From Eubacteriaceae bacterium (lineage in GTDB: Bacteria; Bacillota; Clostridia; Lachnospirales; Lachnospiraceae), in contig CABIWJ010000004.1 of NCBI GenBank assembly GCA_902362455.1, forward strand, positions 89,824-153,823: a DNA stretch of 64,000 bases, written 5' to 3'. The position numbers and the translations under genes are program-made. Below are positions 32,899 through 41,991 of this stretch, in pieces; the first letter of the stretch is position 1; each line of letters opens with the position of its first letter. A model generated the notes under the pieces. The model ran no database searches and was not told the DNA's origin. It saw only the letters and a list, made by a program, of their open reading frames with translations.

Positions 32899-33288
32899 AT
32901 GATTAACTCTAGTATATATAATTATGTTAATGTATTAGACAAGGCAGCTGATGCATCGTGGATTCGAAATGAAGTTATAAGCAATAATATTGCAAATGTA
33001 GATACACCTAATTATAAGAGACAAGATGTTGAATTTGAATCATATCTTTTAGCACAACTTGAAGGTGCAAATTCTTCATCACTTAAGAAAACGGTTGCAG
33101 GTATGGATTTAGATAGTTTAACATCTACGATATATACTGATTCAAATTCGTTGTCATATAGACTTGATGGAAATAATGTAGATATAGATACAGAAAATGT
33201 TGAGTTAGCATCAAACCAGTTAAAATATCAGGCATTAGTAAGCAGTATCAATAACGAATTTAGTATGATTAAAAGCGCAATGCAGTAG
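32899..33288 (+). CDS. flgB: flagellar proximal rod protein FlgB
   Basis: 129 residues. The N-terminal rod motif appears as NNIANVDTPNYKRQDVEFES, typical of flagellar axial proteins, and the C-terminal helix SNQLKYQALVSSINNEFSMI closes the coiled coil. It is the first gene of the fla/che operon, with an AAAAGGAGG ribosome site. It forms the proximal rod with FlgC and FliE. The last 30 coding bases are the first copy of a 46-bp tandem repeat that continues past the stop. Confidence 0.95.
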   Translation: MINSSIYNYVNVLDKAADASWIRNEVISNNIANVDTPNYKRQDVEFESYLLAQLEGANSSSLKKTVAGMDLDSLTSTIYTDSNSLSYRLDGNNVDIDTENVELASNQLKYQALVSSINNEFSMIKSAMQ

Positions 33289-33381
33289 CAGAGTCAAAAA
33301 CAAATTTAGTATTATTAAAAGTGCAATGCAGTAGCAGAGCAAAAAACAAATTTAGTATTATTAAAAGAAAAATGCAAAACA
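33257..33381 (+). repeat. 46-bp tandem repeat, about 2.5 copies, spanning the flgB stop
   Basis: Units begin at AATTTAGT at 33257, 33303 and 33349, exactly 46 bp apart. The first unit is the 3' end of flgB with its TAG stop plus flanking bases; the second is a near copy (a few substitutions); the third is partial and fades at about 33380 just before the flgC ribosome site. The pattern indicates tandem duplication of the gene end, now serving as intergenic spacer. Confidence 0.9.
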
Positions 33382-33403
33382 AACATCAGAAATGGAGGAT
33401 AAA

Positions 33404-33841
33404 ATGGCTTTATTTTCATCATTTGATATAAGTGCATCAGGTATGACTGCACAGAGATTAAGATCAGATACTATTTCACAGAACCTGGCTAACGTTAATA
33501 CAACAAGAACCAGTGATGGTGGACCTTATGTAAGAAAAACAGTTGTATTTACTGAGAGACAGAGTACACCATTTGATCAGGTGCTTTTAACAACTTCAGG
33601 AAGAATGGGTAACGGAGTTAAAGTTACATCTGTTATAGAGGATACGGAGACACCTATGAATATGGTATATGATCCGTCTCATCCTGATGCGGATGAGAAT
33701 GGATATGTTACATATCCTAATGTAAGTACAATAACAGAGATGACTAACTTAATCGATGCATCAAGAGCATATGAAGCAAATGTTACAGCATTTGATGCTG
33801 CAAAGACAATGGCTTTAAAAGGATTAGAAATTAATAAATAA
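33404..33841 (+). CDS. flgC: flagellar proximal rod protein FlgC
   Basis: 145 residues from ATG 33404. SSFDISASGMTAQRLRSDTI and QNLANVNTTRTSDGGPYVRK form the conserved N-terminal axial motif. TEMTNLIDASRAYEANVTAF near the C-terminus is the paired helix of rod/hook proteins. An upstream ATG at 33392 is in frame, but GGAGG (33394-33398) begins inside it, so 33404 is preferred. FlgC joins FlgB in the proximal rod. Confidence 0.95.
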   Translation: MALFSSFDISASGMTAQRLRSDTISQNLANVNTTRTSDGGPYVRKTVVFTERQSTPFDQVLLTTSGRMGNGVKVTSVIEDTETPMNMVYDPSHPDADENGYVTYPNVSTITEMTNLIDASRAYEANVTAFDAAKTMALKGLEINK

Positions 33842-33879
33842 AAAAGTATCTAAATTGTATAAAGAAATGAGGTATAGAT

Positions 33880-34203
33880 ATGTCAGATATAACATCAGTT
33901 AGTAATTTGGCAACACAATACATAAATGAGGCACTTAAGCCATCGACTGCAGAAACAAGTAAAACTAATAATAAAGAAGCATTTTCTGATTTATTATCAT
34001 CAGCAATGAAGATGATAAAAGAAACAAATGATTTATCGAATGCTGCAAATGCAGAGCAGATGAATTTTGCACTTGGATATTCAGATAATACACATGATTT
34101 AGCAATTGCCCAGCAAAAGGCAGCGTTGTCATTACAGTATACAGTAGCTGTAAAGAATAAAGTGTTAGAAGCATATAAAGAGATTATGAATATGCAAATA
34201 TAA
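33880..34203 (+). CDS. fliE: flagellar hook-basal body protein FliE
   Basis: 107 residues. The C-terminal half carries the FliE pattern: helix FSDLLSSAMKMIKETNDLSN, then LAIAQQKAALSLQYTVAVKN and VLEAYKEIMNMQI. FliE is the adaptor between the FliF MS ring and the rod and is the first axial protein exported. It follows flgC by 38 nt with AAATGAGGT upstream and precedes fliF, the usual order. Confidence 0.95.
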   Translation: MSDITSVSNLATQYINEALKPSTAETSKTNNKEAFSDLLSSAMKMIKETNDLSNAANAEQMNFALGYSDNTHDLAIAQQKAALSLQYTVAVKNKVLEAYKEIMNMQI

Positions 34204-34234
34204 TACATAATATACAGGCATTAGGAGAATTTTC

Positions 34235-35836
34235 ATGAATGAAAGGTTGAAAGCTATCCAGAAACGAGCTGTAGATTTCTGGAACAAGTACAATAGAAAA
34301 CAAAAGACGATGATGATAAGCATTACGTTAGCAGTTATTATTCTGTTAATTGTAATGGTTGTTATGTTTACAAAACCAACCTATGTTACTTTGGTAGAAT
34401 GTGATTCGGCATCTACAGCATCAGATGTAAAAGATTCATTGAATGATGCAGGAATATCCTTTACTATAACTAATAATTATGTAGTTAAAGTTAAGAGTGA
34501 AGATAAAGTAGAAGCCGAAATGGCGATTGCTACATCGGGAGTTATTGCTAAAGAATATACAATAGACCAGGCACTTTCTGGTGGAATGAGCACAACAGAA
34601 GCTGATAAACAGAAGCGATATAAGGCATATTTAGAGGATAGATTAAGAGTATCCTTAGAAAAATTACAATATGTTAAAGCAGCAAGAGTACAGATTACTG
34701 TTCCAGAGAGTAAGTTAAGTGTATTAGATTCTAAAGAGGAATCAACAGCAGCAGTTGTACTTAATCTTAAGAAAAGTATGAGCTCGGAACAGGCAGAGAA
34801 TGTGGCACAGTGGATAGCTACATCACTTGGTAACGATACAATGGCTTCGGTAACTATTATTGATACAGACGGTAATATGTTATTCAGAGGAACAGATTAT
34901 ACAGAAGGTGATTTTTCTGGAGGTTCAAAGAGTGAGATTCAACAGGCAGCGATGGATTTAGTATCTACAAATGTTAAGAAATTATTTGAGGCCGCTGAAT
35001 TGTATCAATCAGTAGAAGTATCGCCGCATTTAGATATGAGTTTCGATACTGTTGAAAGAACACAGATATCATATGATACAGGCGACAGAGAGCAGGGACC
35101 ATATCTTACATCATATGAAGTTGAACAGGAGGGTTCATCAGGAGCAGGCGGTGTTCCGGGAACCGATTCTAATGATGAGGATATAACATATAATATTAAA
35201 ACTGATGAAGGCTCATCAAGTACATATGCATTAAAAAAATATGAATATGCGGTTAATCAGATTATTGAAAAGACAACATTAGGCAGAGGAACTATTGATT
35301 ATACAGATTCAACACTTAGTATTGTAGCACGTACATATAATGTATACGAAGAAGATAAAGTACGTAAACAGGGACTATTAGACGGCATTACATGGGAACA
35401 ATTCAAGGAACAGAATAGAGACAATGTACAGTTAGATGTTCCAGCGGATTTATACCAGATGGTATCGACTGCAACAGGATTTACAACAGACAATATTACA
35501 ATTCTTGCATATAGAGTACCACAATTTGTGGATGCTGAAGCTAAAGCGTCAAAAGGATTTACAGACTATCTTCCAATAATGCTTGCGGTAGTAATATTTG
35601 GCTTACTTGCATTCGTGGTATTTAAGAGTACAAGACCGGTTGAAGTGCTTGAAACAGAACCTGAACTTTCGGTTGAGGCATTACTTGCTTCTACTAAGGA
35701 GAATCAGCAGTCGGTTGAAGATATTGATTTGAATGATAAGTCAGAGACCAGAAAAGCAATAGAGAAATTCGTTGATGAGAATCCGGAAGCGGTTGCGTTG
35801 TTACTTAGAAACTGGTTAGAAGACGATTGGAATTAA
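34235..35836 (+). CDS. fliF: flagellar MS-ring protein FliF
   Basis: 533 residues. Membrane helices lie near residues 25-45 and 448-468, and the long periplasmic-side region between them contains the YscJ/FliF ring-building motifs (ARVQITVPES, AAVVLNLKKSMSSEQAENV). The cytoplasmic tail ends in FVDENPEAVALLLRNWLEDD, the helix that binds FliG. It forms the MS ring on which the C-ring and export gate assemble. The length is normal for Firmicutes. AGGAG lies upstream of the ATG. Confidence 0.97.
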   Translation: MNERLKAIQKRAVDFWNKYNRKQKTMMISITLAVIILLIVMVVMFTKPTYVTLVECDSASTASDVKDSLNDAGISFTITNNYVVKVKSEDKVEAEMAIATSGVIAKEYTIDQALSGGMSTTEADKQKRYKAYLEDRLRVSLEKLQYVKAARVQITVPESKLSVLDSKEESTAAVVLNLKKSMSSEQAENVAQWIATSLGNDTMASVTIIDTDGNMLFRGTDYTEGDFSGGSKSEIQQAAMDLVSTNVKKLFEAAELYQSVEVSPHLDMSFDTVERTQISYDTGDREQGPYLTSYEVEQEGSSGAGGVPGTDSNDEDITYNIKTDEGSSSTYALKKYEYAVNQIIEKTTLGRGTIDYTDSTLSIVARTYNVYEEDKVRKQGLLDGITWEQFKEQNRDNVQLDVPADLYQMVSTATGFTTDNITILAYRVPQFVDAEAKASKGFTDYLPIMLAVVIFGLLAFVVFKSTRPVEVLETEPELSVEALLASTKENQQSVEDIDLNDKSETRKAIEKFVDENPEAVALLLRNWLEDDWN

Positions 35837-35855
35837 TTGAAAGGCATGGATTATT

Positions 35856-36866
35856 ATGGCAAAAAGCAACGAAATGATGGGTATTCAGAAGGCAGCAATA
35901 CTTTTGATAGCCTTAGGACCTGAGAAATCTGCGACTATATTTAAACATTTAAAAGAAGATGAAATAGAAGAACTTACACTTGAAATTGCCAATACAAGAA
36001 GTGTATCGCCACAAACTAAGGAAGAAGTTTTAAACGAATTCTATGAAGTTTGTATTGCACAGCAATATATTGCTGAAGGCGGTATAGATTATGCTAAAGA
36101 TTTATTAGAGAAGGCATTAGGACAGGATAAGGCTCATGATGTTATAAGTAAGCTTACTGCTTCATTACAGGTCAGACCGTTTGAATTCATCAGAAAGACA
36201 GATGCCTCACAGCTTCTTAACTTTATACAGGATGAACATCCACAGACGATTGCACTTATCTTATCATATTTACCGGCAGGACAGGCATCAGCTGTAATTT
36301 CTGCTTTGCCGCTTGATAAACAGGCAGATGTTGCAAGAAGAATTGCACAGATGGATAGAACATCACCTGATGTGATTAAAGAAGTAGAACGTGTTCTTGA
36401 AAGAAAGCTTGCTTCATTGGTAAATCAGGATTACACAATTGTCGGTGGCGTAGATGCTATTGTTGAAATTCTTAATTATGTTGACAGAGGAACAGAAAAA
36501 CATATTATGGAAAATCTCGAAGTTGAAGAACCTGAACTCGCAGATGAAATTAAACGTAAAATGTTTGTATTCGAAGATATTCTTTCTCTTGATGATAAAA
36601 CAATACAGCGTGTATTGCGAGATGTTGACAACAATGATCTTGGGATTGCACTTAAGGGAACAAGTGAAGAGGTTCAGAATGTCATATTTAATAACTTATC
36701 AAAACGTCTTGCTGCAATGATAAGAGAGGATATGGACTTTATGGGGCCTGTTCGTATGAAAGATGTTGAAGAAGCACAGCAGAAGATCGTAAATATTATC
36801 CGTAGATTAGAGGATACAGGTGAAATTATCATTGCACGTGGTGGAGGTGACGAAATAGTTGTCTAA
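35856..36866 (+). CDS. fliG: flagellar motor switch protein FliG
   Basis: 336 residues with the three FliG domains: the FliF-binding N-terminal part (IQKAAILLIALGPEKSATIF), the middle domain with the conserved EHPQTIALIL motif and PAGQASAVISALP, and the C-terminal torque domain (MFVFEDILSLDDKTIQRVLR) carrying charged residues that contact MotA. It forms the upper C-ring and sets rotation direction with FliM and FliY. Its 3' end overlaps fliH by 8 nt. Confidence 0.97.
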   Translation: MAKSNEMMGIQKAAILLIALGPEKSATIFKHLKEDEIEELTLEIANTRSVSPQTKEEVLNEFYEVCIAQQYIAEGGIDYAKDLLEKALGQDKAHDVISKLTASLQVRPFEFIRKTDASQLLNFIQDEHPQTIALILSYLPAGQASAVISALPLDKQADVARRIAQMDRTSPDVIKEVERVLERKLASLVNQDYTIVGGVDAIVEILNYVDRGTEKHIMENLEVEEPELADEIKRKMFVFEDILSLDDKTIQRVLRDVDNNDLGIALKGTSEEVQNVIFNNLSKRLAAMIREDMDFMGPVRMKDVEEAQQKIVNIIRRLEDTGEIIIARGGGDEIVV

Positions 36867-37665
36867 TTTAGTTAAATCCAGAAATATAATATGTGATAGT
36901 AATGATAAAAAGATAATTGATTATAATGAGCTTATTTCGGCTAAATTATCCATGATTAAGGATAGCATAAAGTATCAGCCTGAGCCATTAGAAATAGTAG
37001 ATGGTGTAAATGCCGATTCTGTACAGGAATTATTAGAAGATAATACATCGGATACAGTGATTGAAAATGCTAATACTCAGGCGGAAAAAATAATTGCAAG
37101 AGCGAATGAAGATGCAAAAGCTATTATTGAGAGAGCGAAGGAAGAATCAGATATAATAAGAGCTGACAGTGCCAATATTGGAAGAAATGAAGGTTATGAA
37201 GAAGGACATAAAAAAGCTGAGATTGAATTAGCTGCTTTAAAGAAATCTGTTGAAGATGAAAAAGTCCAGATGGAAATTGAATATAACCAGAGATTAAATG
37301 AAATGGAGCCAATGCTTGTAGAGACAATTCTTACAGTCTTTGAAAAGGTAACACATGTACTTGCAGAAGATAAAAAAGATTTGGTATTACAATTGGTTAA
37401 TGATGTACTTAGTAAAACGGAAATTAGTAAAGAATTCCTTATCAGAGTCTCATCATCAGACTATAAATTTATGCTTGATAACAGAGAAAGAATTAATGGT
37501 GTTGTTTCGAATCAGGTACATATAGAGATAGTTGAGGATCCTACATTTAAAAAGGGTCAGTGTATGATTGAAAGCGATAGTGGAATATATGATTGTAGTC
37601 TAGATATCCAATTAGAAAATCTTATTTCAGCAATAAAGACAATGGCATGTTTAGTAAGTGACTAG
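36859..37665 (+). CDS. fliH: flagellar assembly protein FliH
   Basis: 268 residues from a TTG start; GGAGGTGA (36843-36850) inside fliG fits it with 8-nt spacing. The middle is an Ala/Glu/Lys-rich coiled coil (about 75-150, AEKIIARANEDAKAIIERAK), resembling the stalk of V/F-type ATPases. The C-terminal domain ends KKGQCMIESDSGIYDCSLD, typical of FliH/HrpE. FliH binds and restrains the FliI ATPase and docks it to FlhA and the C-ring. Primary sequence is weakly conserved, but position and architecture are convincing. Confidence 0.9.
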   Translation: MSNLVKSRNIICDSNDKKIIDYNELISAKLSMIKDSIKYQPEPLEIVDGVNADSVQELLEDNTSDTVIENANTQAEKIIARANEDAKAIIERAKEESDIIRADSANIGRNEGYEEGHKKAEIELAALKKSVEDEKVQMEIEYNQRLNEMEPMLVETILTVFEKVTHVLAEDKKDLVLQLVNDVLSKTEISKEFLIRVSSSDYKFMLDNRERINGVVSNQVHIEIVEDPTFKKGQCMIESDSGIYDCSLDIQLENLISAIKTMACLVSD

Positions 37666-37685
37666 ATAGCAAAGGAAAGTAACAA

Positions 37686-38996
37686 ATGGTAGTAGATACA
37701 GATAAATATCTTAAATTAATAGAAAAGACATATGTAAATAAACTTGGTAAAGTTGTCAAAATAGTTGGTCTTACAATTGAATCAGTCGGTCCAGATGCTA
37801 ATCTTGGTGATGTGTGTAAGATAAAATCAAGAGAAGACAGGGAAAACTATGTTAAGGCTGAAGTAGTTGGATTTAAAGATAAAAGAGTATTACTCATGCC
37901 ATTTGATAATATTGATGGAATTGGTCCGGGAAGTATTGTAGAAAATACTGGAAAGCCATTAAAGGTAAAAGTAAGTGATGATTTGCTAGGTAATACAGTT
38001 GATGGACTAGGCGTACCACTTGATGGTCATGAAATCAAGAACTATAAGAAATATTCAGTAGAGGCAAAACCACCTGATCCGATGTCTAGGGCAATCATAA
38101 GTGAGGTACTTCCGTTAGGAGTTAAGGCTGTTGATGGACTTATTACTGTAGGCAAAGGACAGAGAATTGGCATATTTGCAGGAAGTGGTGTTGGTAAGAG
38201 TACATTGCTTGGTATGTTTGCGAGAAATACGAAAGCAGATATAAATGTTATCGCACTAATTGGCGAGCGAGGAAGAGAAGTCAGAGAGTTTATAGAGCGG
38301 GATCTTGGCGAAGAGGGCATGAAACGAAGTATAGTTGTCGTGGCAACCTCTGATAAACCCGCACTTATCCGTAATAAAGCTGCTAAGACAGCTACTGCGA
38401 TAGCAGAATATTTCAGAGATAAAGGTAAAGATGTACTTCTTATGATGGACTCTTTGACCAGGTTTTCAATGGCACAAAGAGAGATTGGATTAGCATCAGG
38501 TGAACCACCCGTTACAAGAGGATATCCACCAAGTGTATATAGTGAGATGCCTAAGCTGCTTGAAAGAGCCGGTAATTCGTCGGTTGGTTCAATTACAGGA
38601 CTATATACAGTGCTTGTAGATGGTGATGATTTTAATGAGCCGATAACGGATACTGCAAGAGGTATTTTGGATGGTCATATAATTTTATCAAGAAAACTTG
38701 GACATAAAAATCATTATCCTGCGATTGACATTTTACAAAGTATTTCGCGTGTAATGAGTTCGATTGCAAGCAGAGAACATAAGAAAGCTGCTGGAAAACT
38801 TAAAAATGTATTAGCTACTTATAACGAAGCAGAAGATTTGATAAATATTGGAGCTTATAAAGAAGGTTCTAATAAAAATATCGATTATGCAATATCTAAA
38901 ATAGATGAAGTTAACGATTTCCTGATACAGGGTGTTGATGAGAAATATAACTTTGATGATGTTGTTAATATGCTAGAGAAGATATTTGATGATTAA
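37686..38996 (+). CDS. fliI: flagellar export ATPase FliI
   Basis: 436 residues, an F1-beta-like ATPase. Walker A is GSGVGKSTLLGMFA (about 168-181), with IGERGREVREFIERDLG, Walker B-type DVLLMMDSLTRFSMAQREIG, and the C-terminal SREHKKAAGKL helix region. It uses ATP to help unfold and deliver export substrates. It follows fliH by 20 nt. After it comes a 132-nt gap to fliJ holding two AGCAGGC repeats of unclear meaning. Confidence 0.97.
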   Translation: MVVDTDKYLKLIEKTYVNKLGKVVKIVGLTIESVGPDANLGDVCKIKSREDRENYVKAEVVGFKDKRVLLMPFDNIDGIGPGSIVENTGKPLKVKVSDDLLGNTVDGLGVPLDGHEIKNYKKYSVEAKPPDPMSRAIISEVLPLGVKAVDGLITVGKGQRIGIFAGSGVGKSTLLGMFARNTKADINVIALIGERGREVREFIERDLGEEGMKRSIVVVATSDKPALIRNKAAKTATAIAEYFRDKGKDVLLMMDSLTRFSMAQREIGLASGEPPVTRGYPPSVYSEMPKLLERAGNSSVGSITGLYTVLVDGDDFNEPITDTARGILDGHIILSRKLGHKNHYPAIDILQSISRVMSSIASREHKKAAGKLKNVLATYNEAEDLINIGAYKEGSNKNIDYAISKIDEVNDFLIQGVDEKYNFDDVVNMLEKIFDD

Positions 38997-39128
38997 TTTA
39001 CTTATAGATGTAAACAGCAGGCAAAATAGCAGGCTAAGGAATAAATATTAATTTAAACTAAAAAGCTAGTGTATTAATCTAGACAACAGACACAATATTT
39101 TAATAAATGCAAAGAGTTGAGGAAGATT

Positions 39129-39572
39129 ATGGCAAAATTTGTATATAAGATGCAAAATATTTTAGAGATAAAGTACAAATTAGAGACGCAGGCAAAGATT
39201 GCTTATGCAGAAGCAAATAACAGACTTAATGATGAATTATTAAAATTACAATGCATTTATGACGATATAAGTAAATATGAAGATGAGATACGAGAACTTA
39301 ATAGTGGCACATTAGATGTAAGACGACTTAGATGGTGCCATGAAGCTATTGAGATTAAGAAAATAGATGCAGAAAAGCAGAAAAAGGCCGTAGATAAGGC
39401 GAGAAAAGGTGTTGAATTAGCCAGAATAAAACTTAATGAAGTTATGGTGGACAGAAAGACACATGAGAAACTAAGAGAGAAGGCATTTGAAGACTTTAAA
39501 GTTGAAATTGCCGAGGAAGAAAAGAAAGAAGTAGACGAACTGATTAGTTTCAGTTTTAATAAATCGGAATAG
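39129..39572 (+). CDS. fliJ: flagellar FliJ protein
   Basis: 147 residues, almost entirely a charged alpha-helical coiled coil starting FVYKMQNILEIKYKLETQAK, the usual FliJ opening. FliJ is the central stalk of the FliI hexamer and a chaperone escort at the export gate. Sequence identity is low in this family, so position after fliI matters. TTG 39117 is in frame, but the GAGG at 39119-39122 overlaps it, so ATG 39129 (spacing 6) is chosen. Confidence 0.88.
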   Translation: MAKFVYKMQNILEIKYKLETQAKIAYAEANNRLNDELLKLQCIYDDISKYEDEIRELNSGTLDVRRLRWCHEAIEIKKIDAEKQKKAVDKARKGVELARIKLNEVMVDRKTHEKLREKAFEDFKVEIAEEEKKEVDELISFSFNKSE

Positions 39573-39584
39573 TGGGTGACGAAT

Positions 39585-40376
39585 ATGGCGAAGAAACAGA
39601 ATGATAACATAGATAATGACAATTTGAATGATATTTTAGGTGATAATGTAATTGCTGACAGTGAACCTAAAAAGGAAAATAAACCATTATCGATATTGAT
39701 AACTGCATTGATTATATTGATATGGTTGGGAATATTTGTTGCACTCATTAAATTAGATGTGGGTGGCTTTGGAAGTAAAGTATTGACACCTGTTCTGAAA
39801 GATGTTCCGGTTATTAATAAGATTTTACCTAAGTCAGCAAATAAGACATCGGATGAAGATATTCCATATAAGAGTATTGCAGAGTGTGCAGCATATATTA
39901 AAGAATTAGAAAGTGAATTAGCAGGATATCAGCAGTCAGAAAACGATAAGGATACACAGATAGCTGATTTGCAGGCAGAAGTAGACAGACTTAAACAATT
40001 TGAGGATAATCAGGCAGAATTCGAAAAACTAAAGGCGCAGTTCTATGAGGAAGTAGTATTTGGAGATAAAGCGATTGATCCGTCTAATTACATAAAATAC
40101 TACCAGTCTATAGACAAAGAGAATGCTGATTTGTTATATCAGAGAGCAATAGAGAAATATGCATATGATGAACAGGTTAAAGAAAGAGCAAAATATTACA
40201 GTTCCATGAAGCCTGCGAAAGCGGCACAGATTTTCTGCGAGATGACAGGCGATTTAGATATTGTTGTATCTTTGTTAAACAGTATGAATGCAGATGAAAG
40301 TGGTGCGATAATAGCTGCTATAAGTGATATCGATTCAGTATTTGCTGCTAAAGTGACAAAAAAATTAATGCCTTAA
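39585..40376 (+). CDS. MotE/YlxF-like flagellar protein with MgtE-N-type domain
   Basis: About 263 residues. An acidic cytoplasmic N-terminus (1-32), one membrane helix (about 33-53, LSILITALIILIWLGIFVAL), a coiled coil (about 105-145), then a C-terminal MgtE-N-like repeat (YYSSMKPAKAAQIFCEMTGD and LLNSMNADESGAIIAAISD). In B. subtilis ylxF lies at the same place between fliJ and fliK; in other bacteria the related MotE is a chaperone for the stator protein MotC. The exact role here is unknown. GTG 39576 overlaps GGGTG, and ATG 39585 is the better start. Confidence 0.75.
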   Translation: MAKKQNDNIDNDNLNDILGDNVIADSEPKKENKPLSILITALIILIWLGIFVALIKLDVGGFGSKVLTPVLKDVPVINKILPKSANKTSDEDIPYKSIAECAAYIKELESELAGYQQSENDKDTQIADLQAEVDRLKQFEDNQAEFEKLKAQFYEEVVFGDKAIDPSNYIKYYQSIDKENADLLYQRAIEKYAYDEQVKERAKYYSSMKPAKAAQIFCEMTGDLDIVVSLLNSMNADESGAIIAAISDIDSVFAAKVTKKLMP

Positions 40377-40638
40377 ATAAATAAGTAGTTAAGTAACAAA
40401 GAAATTAATTTCTTATTAAATATATTAATTATATATAGTATTTAAAATTGAAATACAAAAGGTAATGCATTATAAATGCTTTGTATTTGATAAGAGTTAA
40501 TTATATAGCCGGATATCATAGAATATGTAGATATAAAGGTATACATATAAGAAGTTTCCGGCAGTCTGATCAATATAATGGTTAGACATCTGATTTTAAT
40601 AAACAATCAGAGAAAATTTTGATGAAAGGAGGAAGAGA
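40377..40638 (+). other. structured 262-nt gap before fliK
   Basis: No gene is seen in this gap, which is unusually long for the operon. It holds a nested hairpin (AAATACAAA 40451-40459 with TTTGTATTT 40480-40488, enclosing GCATT-ata-AATGC at 40467-40479). It also has a two-part structure (GCCGGA 40508-40513 with TCCGGC 40557-40562, enclosing ATATGTA 40523-40529 with TACATAT 40542-40548). A further short helix and a strong AAAGGAGG follow. I could not match a known riboswitch class. Confidence 0.55.
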
Positions 40639-41967
40639 ATGGTAAGTACAAATATTTCGGGTAAATTCAAAGTGGATATATTAAAAAGTTCTAATGATAC
40701 CAAGTCTGTTAATAAGACATCAGATGGTGATTTTACTAAAATATTAAGCAGGCATACTACTAGTGATAGTAAGGAAACATTTAAAACTTACAACAGTGAA
40801 AAAAACAGTGATGTAAAGAATGTTATTAAGAAATTTTATTCAGACAAGCCACAGATTAGAGGTAATGAGCAAAAGATTGATGATACGGATATTGAGAAAG
40901 CCGTGGCAGAAGCATATTCACAGATCATAAATGTGATAGCTGATGCGCTTAATGCTAATCCGGATGAGATTAAGGGTATTATTAATGAACTTGATATTAA
41001 TCTGAATGCTTTATCAGATAACCAGAATGTTATTAAGATAGTCAGCAAGTATTTAGGAATTAACAATCCGGTAAATGTTCTGACTAATGATGAGGCTATT
41101 AATGCTGTTAAAGAAATCAATCAGTCAATCAGTGAAATTATAAACGAGCTAAAAGATGAATTTGCAATTACAGATGATGGACTTAAAGACTTATTAAGTA
41201 AGATTGACACTGTACGGGATACTGAAAATATTGAAGATATTATAAATGATGAGACAGGAAATGTTGATGCATCAGATGATATAATTAAAGTATCTGATGA
41301 AAATAATAACAAAATCAATATTGATTCAGAAAATGATAATATAGTGCCTGAGAAAACGACAGTAAAGAATGAAGAAAATGCAAATGCCGGTAATAACAAG
41401 GAATTCAATACTGATAGAGAAAGTAAATCAGAACTTTATCTGAATGAAAATGGAATGGAAAGTATAGTTTCTAATCTTAAGAATACTATTACGGATAACA
41501 TTTTAACAGAAGATGGAATTGCAGATAAGATTATTAAGCAGATTACTGATGACATAAGATTATATGCGAAAGCTGATACAACAGCACTTGAGATTCAGCT
41601 AGAACCTGAAACACTTGGTAAGGTAGGGATTACTGTTACTAGTAAGGCAGGAACTATTACAGCACAGTTAGTAGTTCAGAATGAAGTGGCAAAAGAAGCA
41701 ATAGAAAGCCAGATGGCAACTCTCAAAGAGAGCTTTGCAAGTCAGGATATAAAAGTAGATGCAGTAGAAGTAACGATTGCGAGTAAAGAATTTGAACAGA
41801 ACCTTGATAAAGGTGCGGGTAATTCCTCAGAACAGAATGAAAATAAGAGAAGAAAACATATTTCAACAGAAGAACTTGCAGAAATTAATGGAACTGCAAC
41901 AGATAAAGAGACATCAATTGATAATGTTCTTAAGGAAATGGGAACAACAGTTAATTATTCGGTTTAA
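40639..41967 (+). CDS. fliK: flagellar hook-length control protein FliK
   Basis: 442 residues. Most of the protein is low-complexity and Asn/Asp/Lys-rich, matching the variable ruler part. The conserved Flg_hook C-terminal domain spans about residues 300-380 (ALEIQLEPETLGKVGITVTS, then a LKESFASQDIKVDAVEVTIA region). FliK measures the hook and switches FlhB specificity from rod/hook to filament substrates. Sequence outside the C-terminal domain is not recognisable, as usual. It precedes flgD, the conserved order. Confidence 0.9.
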   Translation: MVSTNISGKFKVDILKSSNDTKSVNKTSDGDFTKILSRHTTSDSKETFKTYNSEKNSDVKNVIKKFYSDKPQIRGNEQKIDDTDIEKAVAEAYSQIINVIADALNANPDEIKGIINELDINLNALSDNQNVIKIVSKYLGINNPVNVLTNDEAINAVKEINQSISEIINELKDEFAITDDGLKDLLSKIDTVRDTENIEDIINDETGNVDASDDIIKVSDENNNKINIDSENDNIVPEKTTVKNEENANAGNNKEFNTDRESKSELYLNENGMESIVSNLKNTITDNILTEDGIADKIIKQITDDIRLYAKADTTALEIQLEPETLGKVGITVTSKAGTITAQLVVQNEVAKEAIESQMATLKESFASQDIKVDAVEVTIASKEFEQNLDKGAGNSSEQNENKRRKHISTEELAEINGTATDKETSIDNVLKEMGTTVNYSV

Positions 41968-41991
41968 AATAACACGAAAGGAGAGAGAAGA

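Noticed and set aside
33257..33381. CRISPR array as an explanation for the 46-bp repeats
   Set aside because: Units are directly abutting with no unique spacers, there are only about 2.5 copies, and no cas genes are present.
39016..39034. Two AGCAGGC copies 12 bp apart in the fliI-fliJ gap
   Set aside because: Only 7 bp and no associated promoter or palindrome; not enough to call a regulatory site.
40377..40638. A c-di-GMP or other known riboswitch before fliK
   Set aside because: I could not find the conserved core of any riboswitch class I know; reported only as an unassigned structured gap.
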